64,000 nt of DNA from JBCBEX01 sp038528235 (GTDB lineage: Bacteria; Bacteroidota; Rhodothermia; Rhodothermales; Rubricoccaceae): NCBI GenBank assembly GCA_038528235.1, contig JBCBEX010000001.1:127955-191954 (forward strand). The letters are read 5' to 3'. Positions within the stretch are counted from its first letter, which is position 1. Each line of letters starts with the position of its first letter. The translations under genes and the position numbers were made by a program. The notes under the pieces are model-generated. The model was given only the letters and a program-made list of their open reading frames with translations. It was not told the origin of the DNA and made no database searches. Of the stretch, positions 27,771 through 40,256 are shown one piece after another.

Positions 27771-30659
27771 GTGACCCGACGTGCGTTGCTGCTCACCTGT
27801 ATGGTGGTGCTCCTCGCTGGAGCGCTGCTCCCTGGATGCGCCCGGATCTTCGGTAGCCGCTACGACAACTTCCAGGCGTACTTCAACGCGGTCTACAACG
27901 CACGGCAGGCCTTCGACGAAGCCGAGGAGCAAATCGTCCTCGAGGACGACCCGGTCGACCGGACTCGCTACCTCCAGGTGCTCCCGCGCACCGACGAGCG
28001 CCGGGCCAGCAGCAGCGGTGGGCCGTTCCAGGACGGCGTCATCCAACGCCTCGGCGACTTGCTCCGCGAGAACCCCGACACGAAGTACACCGCCGATGCG
28101 CTGCTCCTGATCGGCAAGTCGTACTTCTACCAGAGCAACTTCGAGGGCGCCAAGCTGAACCTGCGCGAGGCCATCCGGGTCGCGCAGGAGCAGGACCGCG
28201 GACCCGAGGAGGACGAGGCGCGGCTCTGGTTCGGTCGCGCCCTCGCGGCCAACGGCGAGAGCACCCAGGCTGAAGACCTACTCCGCGAAAGCATCATCCG
28301 TGAAGGCGCGCGTGCGCGCTGGACCTCGCTCATGCAGCTGGCACTCGCACAGCTCTACGTGCAGGACGAACGCTGGGTCGATGCCGCGTCGGCCCTCGTG
28401 GAAGGCGTCGCGCGTGTGGACGACGGCGACATCGCGGCGCGGGCGCAGTTCCTGCTCGGACAGGTCTACGAGAAGCTGGAGCGCTACCCCGAGGCCGCCG
28501 AGGCCTACGACGAGGTCCGCCGCTATCGCCCGCTCTACGAACTCCGCTACGCCGCCGCCGTCAACCGCGTGCTCGTGCTCGGTCTCTACGCAGACCAGCC
28601 CGGGCAGGCGCTCGACCTCGTCCGGCGGATGCAGCGCGACGACAACAACTTCTCCAACCTCGCCGAACTCCAGGTGATCGAGGCGCGCGTGCTCACGATG
28701 GCCGGACGCCCGCAAGAGGCGCGCGACGTGCTCGTGCGACTCCTCTACGACGACGAGGGTCAAAACGTCGGGCAGATGCGCGGGCAGGCGCTCTACCGCC
28801 TCGGCGGTGTCTACCGGGACGGCTTCGAAGACTTCAGCCTCGCGGCAGCCTACCTCGACAGCGCGGCTACGGCCCTGCGCAACCCCACGGGCCGACGCTC
28901 CGAAATGACCGGGCAGGCGATGCTGGACATCGACGAGGAAGCCGAGGTGTACACCGGCTTCGCCGACGCCGCCGGCCGCGTGGCGCGCTACGACTCGCTG
29001 CTCGAACTCGGCAGCCTCGACGACGACGCCTTCCGGGCGCGCATCTTCGCGATCCAGGAGGCCCGGCAGCTCGCCGCCGCCGAGGAGGCCGCCGAGCAGG
29101 AGCGCCTGCGACGCGCGCAAGGGTTTAACGCGTCGCGCGGAGGCCTCGGTCGGCAGCCGACGGACACGGGCGGCCCGCTCACCGCGACGTCTGGACAGGG
29201 CTCCGGCGGTGACTTCGGTTTCCTCTCGTACCGCAACCCTTCGCGGGTGCTTGAGGCGCTCGCCGCGTTCCAGGCCCGATGGGGCGAGCGCCAACTCGTG
29301 CCCAACTGGCGGCGGCGCGACGCGATCAACCTGGTGGTGGCTGAAGGCGAGCTGGGGCAAGACGTCGAGGTCGATCCGTTCTTGCCAACCGATCAGGCGC
29401 TGGGTGTAGACGTGACCGATATACCGCGCACCGCGGACGCCCAGGCGACCATGCGCGCCGAACGTGCTGCGTCGCTCTACGAGATGGGCACAGCGCTCTT
29501 CCTCGCGCTGGGACGGCCCGACTCGGCCGCCGTCGTCTATCGCCAGGTCGTCGACGAGGCGGCCGATCCCTCTGTGGCTGAGCGTGCCTACTATGCCCTC
29601 GCTGAGGTCGAGCGGGCCCTCGGCAACGGCGCTGAAGCGGAGCGCTGGTACCGCTACGTCATCGACACGTATCCCGACTCTGATCTGGCCGATCAGGCAC
29701 GGACGCGCCTCGGCCTCGCGCGTGCCGAGCGCACCGAGCTTGCGCAGGACCAAGCGGAAACAGACTACGCCCTCGCCTATGCGACGTGGCAGCGCGGGGA
29801 CTACGACCAGGCGTTCTCCGACCTGCTCACGGTCCACGAGCGCTACCCCGAGAGCGACGTAGCCCCGCGCGCGCTCCTCGCGGCCGGACATGTCTACGCC
29901 GAGTGGGCAACCACGGGCTCCGTCGATCTCTACGCGCCGCTCCCCGAGGCCGACTCGCTCGACCTGAGCGGGCTCTATGGCCAGGTCAGCGAACGCTACG
30001 CCGGGACGCCCTTCGCAAGCCGCGCCGAGGTGCTGCGCACGACCCTCGAAGAGAACCGCCCCGTCCCCGATACCCTCGCCTTCGACTTTGACCTGGACGA
30101 CCTCGCGCCCGACAGCCTCGCGCTACCCGTCTTCGACGACTTCCCCGGCGCTGACAGCACGGGCGTAGACAGCACGGGCGTAGATAGCACCAGTGTGGAA
30201 GAGGAAGGGGACGCAGACGAGCCCGAGGAGCCGGTGGCCGCGCAGCAGGAGACCGCACCGACTCCGCAGTCTCCCGGTGCCCGCGCGCCCGTCAACGACC
30301 GAGCGCTGCGGAGCCGAGCGCGAATCCTGCCTCGCCGGGGCACGACCACCTGGATCGTCGCCACGCGTGAGCAGCGCGACGAGGGCGAGGCGATCCTGAG
30401 CCAACTGGCAGAACGTGGCTACCAGAGCGCGCTCCTCCGAGACGACCGCGATGGCGAGATTCGCTTCCTGGTGGCGGTCGGGCAGTTCCGCCAGCCGCAG
30501 CAGGCCGCCCGCATGGAGCCCGCTGTCCGCACGCTGCTCGAGGGCGAGGAAACCCTGCCCTACCAGATCGAACTGCAGGGCGTGCGGATTGTGTTGCAGG
30601 GGGCCGACCTGCGCTCCACACCGAGCGGCCCGCTCCAGTTCGTACCGGATGGCGGCTAG
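27771..30659 (+). CDS. TPR lipoprotein, SprE/PorW-like, with C-terminal SPOR-like domain
   Basis: The 962-residue protein starts at a GTG and has a lipoprotein signal with lipobox LPGC (Cys23). It next reads SRYDNFQAYFNAVYNARQAFDEAE, resembling the start of SprE/PorW, a T9SS-associated TPR lipoprotein. Many TPR-like helical pairs follow (for example TADALLLIGKSYFYQSNFEGA and DQARTRLGLARAE). A linker near 790-850 is acidic and holds three DSTGV-type repeats (30153-30197). The last 110 or so residues (TTTWIVATREQRDEGEAILSQL ... FLVAVGQF) resemble a SPOR peptidoglycan-binding fold. A role in T9SS or envelope organisation is inferred from these features and from the T9SS substrate at 22528; generic TPR lipoprotein is the cautious call. 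Confidence 0.75.
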   Translation: MTRRALLLTCMVVLLAGALLPGCARIFGSRYDNFQAYFNAVYNARQAFDEAEEQIVLEDDPVDRTRYLQVLPRTDERRASSSGGPFQDGVIQRLGDLLRENPDTKYTADALLLIGKSYFYQSNFEGAKLNLREAIRVAQEQDRGPEEDEARLWFGRALAANGESTQAEDLLRESIIREGARARWTSLMQLALAQLYVQDERWVDAASALVEGVARVDDGDIAARAQFLLGQVYEKLERYPEAAEAYDEVRRYRPLYELRYAAAVNRVLVLGLYADQPGQALDLVRRMQRDDNNFSNLAELQVIEARVLTMAGRPQEARDVLVRLLYDDEGQNVGQMRGQALYRLGGVYRDGFEDFSLAAAYLDSAATALRNPTGRRSEMTGQAMLDIDEEAEVYTGFADAAGRVARYDSLLELGSLDDDAFRARIFAIQEARQLAAAEEAAEQERLRRAQGFNASRGGLGRQPTDTGGPLTATSGQGSGGDFGFLSYRNPSRVLEALAAFQARWGERQLVPNWRRRDAINLVVAEGELGQDVEVDPFLPTDQALGVDVTDIPRTADAQATMRAERAASLYEMGTALFLALGRPDSAAVVYRQVVDEAADPSVAERAYYALAEVERALGNGAEAERWYRYVIDTYPDSDLADQARTRLGLARAERTELAQDQAETDYALAYATWQRGDYDQAFSDLLTVHERYPESDVAPRALLAAGHVYAEWATTGSVDLYAPLPEADSLDLSGLYGQVSERYAGTPFASRAEVLRTTLEENRPVPDTLAFDFDLDDLAPDSLALPVFDDFPGADSTGVDSTGVDSTSVEEEGDADEPEEPVAAQQETAPTPQSPGARAPVNDRALRSRARILPRRGTTTWIVATREQRDEGEAILSQLAERGYQSALLRDDRDGEIRFLVAVGQFRQPQQAARMEPAVRTLLEGEETLPYQIELQGVRIVLQGADLRSTPSGPLQFVPDGG

Positions 30660-30845
30660 CATGCGGCGGGTGGTGGAACCAAGCCGCCAGCCGAACGGTA
30701 CGGCTCCACCACCATGGGCGGCGTAGCGCGTCGCCCTTCTGTCTGTTTTCAGGGGCTCCTGCCCTCGATGGGCCGCGCGGGCACGCGCCCGCTGACACCG
30801 CTCACGAACGACGGCACCCCTCCGCCGCTTGGTCTAGCCTACTCT

Positions 30846-32939
<2,094 letters not shown>

Positions 32940-33035
32940 GTACGGGTGACCTGCACCAGCAGGGAGGTGCGCGTACGGAGATAAGGGCGTCGTTCTGCGA
33001 GGCGCTGAATCCGTACTACCAACCTCCCATCTGTC

Positions 33036-33662
33036 ATGCTCGTTCGCTTCCTCTTCGGCGGGGTGCTCCTGTGCGCCCTCACGGCGTTCGCCTCGGCCCC
33101 TCCTACAGCTGAGTTGTCCTCAGAGCCAACCGCCTCGGTCACAATCGTCAAGAGTACCCACACGGTTCGCGTGGAGTATCTATCCAGGTCGGGTGCGCTG
33201 CGTCGTGCCCGCGTCACGATTACCCCCGTGGAGCGTGGTATCATCAATCCCGATGACTGGGCTCGCGACCTAGAGGCCGTGTTCTTCACCGCTCCTCGCA
33301 GCACGCCAGGGCTGAGTCGCTATAGCCTCGCCGACCGGATCATTACCGCTCAGGGAGGAGAGTTTCCTTTCGTCGGCGAGGGTCTCGTCCCGGCACCGGA
33401 ATACCTGCGTGAGTTCCTGGTGCGGAGCGGGAGGACCACACACGGCTTTTTGATGCCGCTGAGCGGCACGGACGACCCGCCCGCCGACGACCCGCCGAAG
33501 GACGACCCGCCTGCCGAGGATCCGCCCGAGGATGACGACTGCTCCTGTGCGGGGTGCATGGAAATCTGCGACCCGTGGACGTGCGAATGCAGTGACCCCG
33601 ACCCGTTCCCTGAAACGGAGGGCTTTGAGTCGAACGGACGCATGGTCTCGTTCGGCATCTGA
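33036..33662 (+). CDS. Secreted protein of unknown function with Pro/Asp linker and Cys cluster
   Basis: I do not recognise this 208-residue protein. It has a signal peptide (MLVRFLFGGVLLCALTAFASA). Residues 30-150 or so contain VEYLSRSGALRRARVTITPVE and RYSLADRIITAQGG. Then comes a repeated DDPPADDPPKDDPPAEDPPE linker, and then a tail with six cysteines (CSCAGCMEICDPWTCEC, with several closely spaced pairs). The tail could bind metal or form disulfides. The end GRMVSFGI is hydrophobic. The neighbouring DNA to its right is unusually AT-rich. Confidence 0.65.
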   Translation: MLVRFLFGGVLLCALTAFASAPPTAELSSEPTASVTIVKSTHTVRVEYLSRSGALRRARVTITPVERGIINPDDWARDLEAVFFTAPRSTPGLSRYSLADRIITAQGGEFPFVGEGLVPAPEYLREFLVRSGRTTHGFLMPLSGTDDPPADDPPKDDPPAEDPPEDDDCSCAGCMEICDPWTCECSDPDPFPETEGFESNGRMVSFGI

Positions 33663-33968
33663 GCGCACCGATGTCTGGCGCGAGGGCCGCTTCACCCGAA
33701 CCGAGGGTGGGGCGGCTCGTTTGTGGAGGAAATATGCAGGATTGTGATAATTGATATAGACCAGAATATCACTAGATGATGGATGAAAGGGGCTGATACA
33801 GGCCGAAAGCCCCCCTTCGTGGTTTATGCACAGCATCATGGTTGGCAAGGCTGGGCAAGCTCCGTACCTTTCTTTCCTGTCTCCGCGTCAGAATTTGCTC
33901 GCGAGACGACCGCTTTCGCTCCTGGAATTCGCCCGGAGCACCCCCAAGAAACTGACCTCTCGTACGGC
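33663..33968. other. AT-rich intergenic region upstream of the str operon
   Basis: About 306 bases. The part 33730-33790 is far more AT-rich than anything nearby and contains gatat-N8-atatc and ttgataattgat-like runs. No gene is supported. The rpsL promoter candidate lies within it at 33842-33872. Confidence 0.6.
33842..33872 (+). promoter_or_regulatory. Candidate promoter of the rpsL-rpsG-fusA-tuf operon
   Basis: TTG at 33842-33844, then 20 bases, then TACCTTTC at 33865-33872. This matches the Bacteroidota TTG and TAnnTTTG pattern except for the last base. It leaves a leader of about 90 bases before the rpsL GTG. Confidence 0.5.
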
Positions 33969-34343
33969 GTGCCTACGATTCAGCAGCTGGTCCGCAAGGG
34001 CCGCACCCCCAAGAAGGCGAAGAAGACCGCGCGGGCCCTCCAGGGCAACCCGCAGCGGCGCGGCGTCTGCACCCGCGTCTACACGACGACCCCCAAGAAG
34101 CCGAACTCGGCCCTCCGCAAGGTGGCGAAGGTCCGCCTCACGAACGGCATCGAGGTGATCGCCTACATCCCCGGCGAAGGCCACAACCTTCAGGAGCACT
34201 CGATCGTGCTCGTGCGCGGCGGTCGTGTGAAAGACCTCCCGGGCGTGAAGTATCACATCGTGCGTGGCGCGCTTGACACGGCCGGCGTTGCCGACCGCAA
34301 GCAGAGCCGCTCGAAGTACGGCGCCAAGAAGCCGAAGAAGTAG
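33969..34343 (+). CDS. rpsL: 30S ribosomal protein S12
   Basis: The 124-residue decoding-centre protein starts at GTG 33969 (MPTIQQLVRKGR), which gives the exact family N-terminus and length; in-frame starts further upstream only add non-family sequence. The streptomycin-related loops are wild-type in pattern: TTTPKKPNSALRKVAKVRL and GHNLQEHSIVLVRGGRVKDLPGVKYH (split). It ends in the usual basic tail SRSKYGAKKPKK. It is the first gene of the str operon, 79 bases before rpsG. Confidence 0.96.
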   Translation: MPTIQQLVRKGRTPKKAKKTARALQGNPQRRGVCTRVYTTTPKKPNSALRKVAKVRLTNGIEVIAYIPGEGHNLQEHSIVLVRGGRVKDLPGVKYHIVRGALDTAGVADRKQSRSKYGAKKPKK

Positions 34344-34422
34344 TTCCGCTCTCAGCCTGCGACCCTCGGCTCTCAGAGAAGACCGCCGAGAGTGAACAGC
34401 CGGAAGCCAATAGCCAACTCCT

Positions 34423-34890
34423 ATGCGTAGAAAGCAAGCCGAAAAGCGGATCCCGGTCCCCGATCCGATCTACGGGGACGTGACCGTCGCCAAGTTCATC
34501 TCCGCCATCATGCGTGACGGCAAGCGGAGCCTCGCCCAGAAGATCGTCTACGGCGCGTTCGACACTGTCGAGGAGCGCACCGGCGAGCCAGGCGTCGAGA
34601 TCTTCCGCAAGGCGATCAACAACATCGCTCCGCTCGTGGAGGTACGCAGCCGCCGCGTCGGTGGCGCGACCTACCAGGTGCCGATCGAGGTGCGCCCTGA
34701 GCGCCGCACGTCGCTCGCCTTCCGCTGGCTCATCCAGTTCGCCCGCGCCCGTGGCGACAAGAGCATGACGAACCGACTCGCCGCTGAGATCCTCGCGGCC
34801 AGCCGCGGCGAAGGCAACGCGGTCAAGAAGAAGGACGACACGCACCGCATGGCCGAGGCTAACAAGGCGTTCTCGCACTTCCGCTTCTAG
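34423..34890 (+). CDS. rpsG: 30S ribosomal protein S7
   Basis: The 155-residue protein nucleates assembly of the 30S head and contacts the E and P sites. It has the standard start MRRKQAEKRIPVPDPIYGD, FISAIMRDGKRSLAQKIVYGA, the conserved RRVGGATYQVPIEVRPERR beta-hairpin segment and the C-terminal AEANKAFSHFRF. It lies between rpsL and fusA in the str operon order. Confidence 0.96.
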   Translation: MRRKQAEKRIPVPDPIYGDVTVAKFISAIMRDGKRSLAQKIVYGAFDTVEERTGEPGVEIFRKAINNIAPLVEVRSRRVGGATYQVPIEVRPERRTSLAFRWLIQFARARGDKSMTNRLAAEILAASRGEGNAVKKKDDTHRMAEANKAFSHFRF

Positions 34891-35012
34891 GCCTGATCTG
34901 GGCTTAAGCCCTTCGCGATTTCTTACCCGTTCGATCCCGAACGAACCTAGGGTCTCAGCATACGAGGTCTGCTAACCGCAGCCCTCCCGCCGCACCCAAC
35001 CACGACACTGTC

Positions 35013-37109
35013 ATGAGCCTCACCGGCAAATCATTCTCGCTTGAGCGGACGCGCAACATCGGCATCTCGGCCCACATCGACGCGGGCAAGACGACGACCA
35101 CCGAGCGCATCCTCTACTACACCGGGCGCACCCACCGCATCGGCGAAGTCCACGAGGGCGGCGCCACGATGGACTGGATGGAGCAGGAAAAGGAACGCGG
35201 CATCACGATCACGTCGGCCGCGACCACCGCTGAGTGGAAGGACCACCGCATCAACATCATCGACACGCCCGGTCACGTCGACTTCACCGTGGAAGTGGAG
35301 CGCGCCCTCCGCGTGCTCGACGGGGCCATCGCGCTCTTCTGCTCAGTCGGTGGCGTCGAGCCGCAGTCGGAGACGGTGTGGCGCCAGATGAACAAGTACA
35401 ACGTCCCGCGCATCGCGTTCGTCAACAAGATGGACCGTACGGGTGCCGACTTCGCCAACGCCGTTCAGATGATGAACGAGCGCCTGAGCGCGAACGCCGT
35501 TCCGGTCCAGATCCCGATCGGCGAGGGCGGTATGTTCCGCGGCGTCATCGACCTCATCGAGAACAAGGCGATCGTTTGGGACGACTCGACGCAGGGCGCG
35601 ACCTGGGACGAGATCGACGTGCCGGACGACCTCAAGACGGTGGCGCGCAAATGGCGCATCAACCTCCTGGAGGCGGTCGCCGAGCACGATGACGACCTGC
35701 TCATGCAGTACCTCGAAGGCGAGGCCATCGCCCCCGAGGACATCAAACGCGTCGTCCGCGAGGCCACGCTCTCGATCGACATTACGCCGGTCTTCTGCGG
35801 CTCCGCCTTCAAGAACAAGGGCGTGCAGCGCCTGCTCGACGGCGTCATCGACTACCTCCCGAGCCCGCTCGACGTGCCGCCGCTCACGGGCAACCGTCCG
35901 CGCAGCGAGGAGGAGGTCACACGCCTCCCCGACCCTGACGGCCCGCTGGCCGCCATCGCGTTCAAGATCGCGACCGACCCCTACGTCGGTCGTCTGACCT
36001 TCGCGCGCGTCTACTCGGGCACGCTCAACAAGGGCGACTCGCTCATCAACGCGACCAACGAGAAGAAGGAGCGCGCCGGTCGCCTCATGTTCATGCACGC
36101 GAACACGCGTGAGGACGTGAACCAGGTCAAGGCAGGCGACATCTGTGCCATCGTCGGTCTCAAGCAGACCAAGACGGGCGATACGCTCTGCGACCCGAAC
36201 GACCTCGTCGTGCTGGAGTCGATGGACTTCCCCGAGCCGGTCATCCGCATCGCGATCGAGCCGAAGACCAAGGCCGACATAGACAAGCTCGGCACCGGCC
36301 TGCAGAAGCTCGCCGAGGAGGACCCGACGTTCAAGGTTTCCACCGACGAAGAGACCGGCCAGACGCTGATCGCGGGCATGGGCGAGCTCCACCTCGAGAT
36401 CATCGTGGACCGCCTCAAGCGCGAGTTCAAGGTCGAGGCCAACGTCGGCAAGCCGCAGGTGGCCTACCGCGAGGCGATCACGTCGTCCGTGGACCACAAG
36501 TACACGCACAAGAAGCAGTCTGGTGGTCGCGGCCAGTTCGCGCACGTCGAAGTCGAGTTCATCCCGACCGAAGACGGCGTCGGCTTCGAGTTCATCGACG
36601 AGATCAAGGGCGGGTCGATCCCGCGCGAGTTCATCCCGTCGGTGGAGAAGGGCATCGCCAGCGCGCTCGACCAGGGTCCGCTCGCGGGCTACCCGATCGA
36701 AGGCATCAAGGCGCGCCTCTACGACGGCAAGTTCCACGCGGTCGACTCCGACCAGATGTCGTTCGAGATCGCGGGCCGCATGGCCTTCCGCGAGGCCGCC
36801 CGCCGTGCGAAGCCGGTCATCATGGAGCCGTACATGGACGTCGAGGTGATCACGCCCGAAGAGTACATGGGCGACGTGATCGGCGACCTCAACTCCCGCC
36901 GCGGCCGCATCGAGTCGATGGGCCAGCGCAACGACGCGCAGGTCATCAAGGCGATGGTCCCGCTGAGCGAGATGTTCGGCTACTCGACCGACCTGCGCTC
37001 GATCACGCAGGGCCGCGCGCTCTATTCGATGCAGTTCGACCACTACGAGGAGACGCCGAAGTCGATCGCTGAAGAGATCGTCGCCTCCAAATCCGCGATG
37101 GTCGCCTAG
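35013..37109 (+). CDS. fusA: Translation elongation factor G
   Basis: This 698-residue GTPase drives ribosomal translocation. G1 is AHIDAGKTTTTERIL, the switch region is ERGITITSAATT, G3 is DTPGHVDF and G4 is NKMDRTGAD. The C-terminal domains IV and V are intact (GGRGQFAHVEVEF; VITPEEYMGDVIGDLNSRRG). Length and motifs are normal for the main EF-G. It sits between rpsG and tuf as in the usual str operon. Confidence 0.96.
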   Translation: MSLTGKSFSLERTRNIGISAHIDAGKTTTTERILYYTGRTHRIGEVHEGGATMDWMEQEKERGITITSAATTAEWKDHRINIIDTPGHVDFTVEVERALRVLDGAIALFCSVGGVEPQSETVWRQMNKYNVPRIAFVNKMDRTGADFANAVQMMNERLSANAVPVQIPIGEGGMFRGVIDLIENKAIVWDDSTQGATWDEIDVPDDLKTVARKWRINLLEAVAEHDDDLLMQYLEGEAIAPEDIKRVVREATLSIDITPVFCGSAFKNKGVQRLLDGVIDYLPSPLDVPPLTGNRPRSEEEVTRLPDPDGPLAAIAFKIATDPYVGRLTFARVYSGTLNKGDSLINATNEKKERAGRLMFMHANTREDVNQVKAGDICAIVGLKQTKTGDTLCDPNDLVVLESMDFPEPVIRIAIEPKTKADIDKLGTGLQKLAEEDPTFKVSTDEETGQTLIAGMGELHLEIIVDRLKREFKVEANVGKPQVAYREAITSSVDHKYTHKKQSGGRGQFAHVEVEFIPTEDGVGFEFIDEIKGGSIPREFIPSVEKGIASALDQGPLAGYPIEGIKARLYDGKFHAVDSDQMSFEIAGRMAFREAARRAKPVIMEPYMDVEVITPEEYMGDVIGDLNSRRGRIESMGQRNDAQVIKAMVPLSEMFGYSTDLRSITQGRALYSMQFDHYEETPKSIAEEIVASKSAMVA

Positions 37110-37224
37110 GCCCGAACGCCTGAGCACCGCCGCGAAACCCCACTCTGACAACCACCCCGGGCGCGGGAGCGTCCACTTCCGCTAACACAGACGCTCCCCA
37201 CTCGGGGCGAAACCAACTCCAGTT

Positions 37225-38412
<1,188 letters not shown>

Positions 38413-38418
38413 AGAATG

Positions 38419-38494
38419 TGTCGCAGGTCGTAGGTCCAGCGTCGCAGGTTATTCCGCGGAACGACTTTCGACCTGAGACCTACGACCTGCGACA
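38419..38494. repeat. Long inverted repeat between tuf and tRNA-Trp
   Basis: Eighteen-base arms tgtcgcaggtcgtaggtc (38419-38436) and gacctacgacctgcgaca (38477-38494) pair perfectly across a 40-base loop. The loop itself repeats the word gtcgcaggtt. The element starts 7 bases after the tuf stop and ends 3 bases before tRNA-Trp. It may terminate or process the tuf transcript; no T-run follows. Confidence 0.8.
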
Positions 38495-38497
38495 TAC

Positions 38498-38570
<73 letters not shown>

Positions 38571-38650
38571 CATGCCACCCTCCTGAGGGGTGATTCCTTC
38601 GGGGCCGTTCATCGGCCCTCTTTCGTGAATGGCCAACGACGAATCGACCG

Positions 38651-38857
38651 ATGGCGACCCAGACTTCTGAGAAAAAAACCGGCTACCTCACCGAGGTCCG
38701 CAAGGAGATGCGCAAGGTCTCCTGGCCGACCCGCCAGCAGGTGGTCAGCAACACCGTACTCACGCTCGTGTCGTCGCTGGCGCTGGCGCTCTTCACGTTC
38801 GGCTTCGATCAGGTGATCAGCCGGGTCCTGAAGGTCATCTACGCCCTCGGCGGCTGA
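38651..38857 (+). CDS. secE: Preprotein translocase subunit SecE
   Basis: The 68-residue product is the single-span essential subunit of the SecYEG channel. It has the conserved amphipathic segment EVRKEMRKVSWPTRQQVVSNT (about residues 15-35) followed by one membrane helix (LTLVSSLALALFTFGFDQVI). Length is typical of the short SecE form. It lies between tRNA-Trp and nusG, the universal secE-nusG pairing. Confidence 0.95.
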   Translation: MATQTSEKKTGYLTEVRKEMRKVSWPTRQQVVSNTVLTLVSSLALALFTFGFDQVISRVLKVIYALGG

Positions 38858-38901
38858 GCCCAGCCCCGTCGTCCTCCCCCACCCGCAACCCCGCCACCGC
38901 G

Positions 38902-39453
38902 ATGGGCAGCCCGATCCGCAAGTGGTACGTCCTCCGCACCTTCTCCGGTCACGAGAAGAAGGTCAAGGAGTACCTCGAGAGCGAAGTCGAACGGCTTGGC
39001 TACGAAGACAAGCTCACCGATATCCTCATCCCGACCGAGACCGTCTTCGAGATGCGTGGCGGCAAGAAGCGTACGCGTGAGAAGACGTTTTTCCCGGGCT
39101 ACATGCTCATCAACGCGATCGTGGACCCCTACGTGAAGGAGGTCATCAGCGGCGCGCCGAGCACCATCGGCTTCCTCTCGACCGGCACCGACGGCGAGCC
39201 CACCCCGCTCCGCCCCGATGAAGTCAACCGTATCCTCGGTCGCATGGACGACGCCCGCGAGCAGGGCGAGGTCCCCGAGATGCCATTCAAGGAAGGCGAC
39301 CCGATCAAGGTGGTGGACGGCCCGTTCAACAACTTCACGGGCGTCGTCGAGGAGGTGCTGCCGGACAAGATGAAGGTCCGCGTCATGGTCTCCATCTTCG
39401 GTCGCAAGACGCCCCTCGAACTCGACTACCTCCAGGTAGAGCACGAGCAGTAA
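38902..39453 (+). CDS. nusG: Transcription termination/antitermination factor NusG
   Basis: The 183-residue protein binds the RNA polymerase clamp and couples transcription to Rho or the ribosome. The NGN domain begins KWYVLRTFSGHEKKVKEYLE and contains FPGYMLINAI. The C-terminal KOW domain holds FKEGDPIKVVDGPFNNFTG and ends RKTPLELDYLQVEHEQ. It follows secE by 44 bases; a 249-base gap separates it from rplK. Confidence 0.96.
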   Translation: MGSPIRKWYVLRTFSGHEKKVKEYLESEVERLGYEDKLTDILIPTETVFEMRGGKKRTREKTFFPGYMLINAIVDPYVKEVISGAPSTIGFLSTGTDGEPTPLRPDEVNRILGRMDDAREQGEVPEMPFKEGDPIKVVDGPFNNFTGVVEEVLPDKMKVRVMVSIFGRKTPLELDYLQVEHEQ

Positions 39454-39702
39454 GTGAAGTGTGGTCGTGTTGCGGTGCGGATCCGCACGTGACCGCCGCA
39501 CCGATAAAATCGCCACGCTCTGCCAAGAGGCGATGAAGCGGGAACGCCCTTCGTCCTAGCACGTGCTCCCCGGCTCCGACGCGTATTCCATTTCCAGAAC
39601 CAACCCTACGGCGGGAGCAGCGATAGCCGAATCACAGTCACGACCAAACACGGGTCACGACCGAACACGGCTTCCCTCGCTGCGCTAGCACCGCAGACGC
39701 GC

Positions 39703-40137
39703 ATGGCTAAGAAAATCGACGGCTACATCAAGCTCCAGATCAAGGCCGGGCAAGCCAGCCCTGCCCCGCCTATCGGTCCCGCGCTGGGCCAGAAGGGCGT
39801 CAACATCATGGAGTTCTGCAAGCAGTTCAACGCCAAGACTCAGGACCGCATGGGCCTCGTGCTCCCGGTCGTGATCACGGTCTTCGCCGACAAAAGCTTC
39901 ACCTTTATCATTAAGAGCCCCCCGGCCGCGGTCCTGCTGAAGCAGGCAGCGAAGATCCAGAAGGGGGCGGGCGACCCGCTGCGCGAGCGCGCAGGCAAGG
40001 TCACCTGGGACCAGTGTAAGGAGATCGCCCAGACCAAGATGGAGGACCTCAACGCGACCGACATCGACGCCGCCGCCCGCATGATCGCAGGCACCGCACG
40101 CTCGATGGGCATCCGCGTCGAAGGCGTCCCCGCGTAA
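39703..40137 (+). CDS. rplK: 50S ribosomal protein L11
   Basis: The 144-residue protein forms the GTPase-associated centre with 23S rRNA. Characteristic sequence includes KLQIKAGQASPAPPIGPALG, QKGVNIMEFCKQFNAKT and KEIAQTKMEDLNATDIDAA, ending in GTARSMGIRV. It is the first gene of the L11-L1-L10-L7/L12 group. The 249-base gap before it shows no gene and may carry its own promoter. Confidence 0.96.
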   Translation: MAKKIDGYIKLQIKAGQASPAPPIGPALGQKGVNIMEFCKQFNAKTQDRMGLVLPVVITVFADKSFTFIIKSPPAAVLLKQAAKIQKGAGDPLRERAGKVTWDQCKEIAQTKMEDLNATDIDAAARMIAGTARSMGIRVEGVPA

Positions 40138-40256
40138 TTCGCGTCGCGCAACGCCGACCTCGAACTCGAAGGATCGGGGGCATCGCGCCCCTATGCTTTC
40201 TACCACAGCGGGAGCCGAGCCATCCTCGGCGCTTGCACCGCACAACCCTGAACGCA

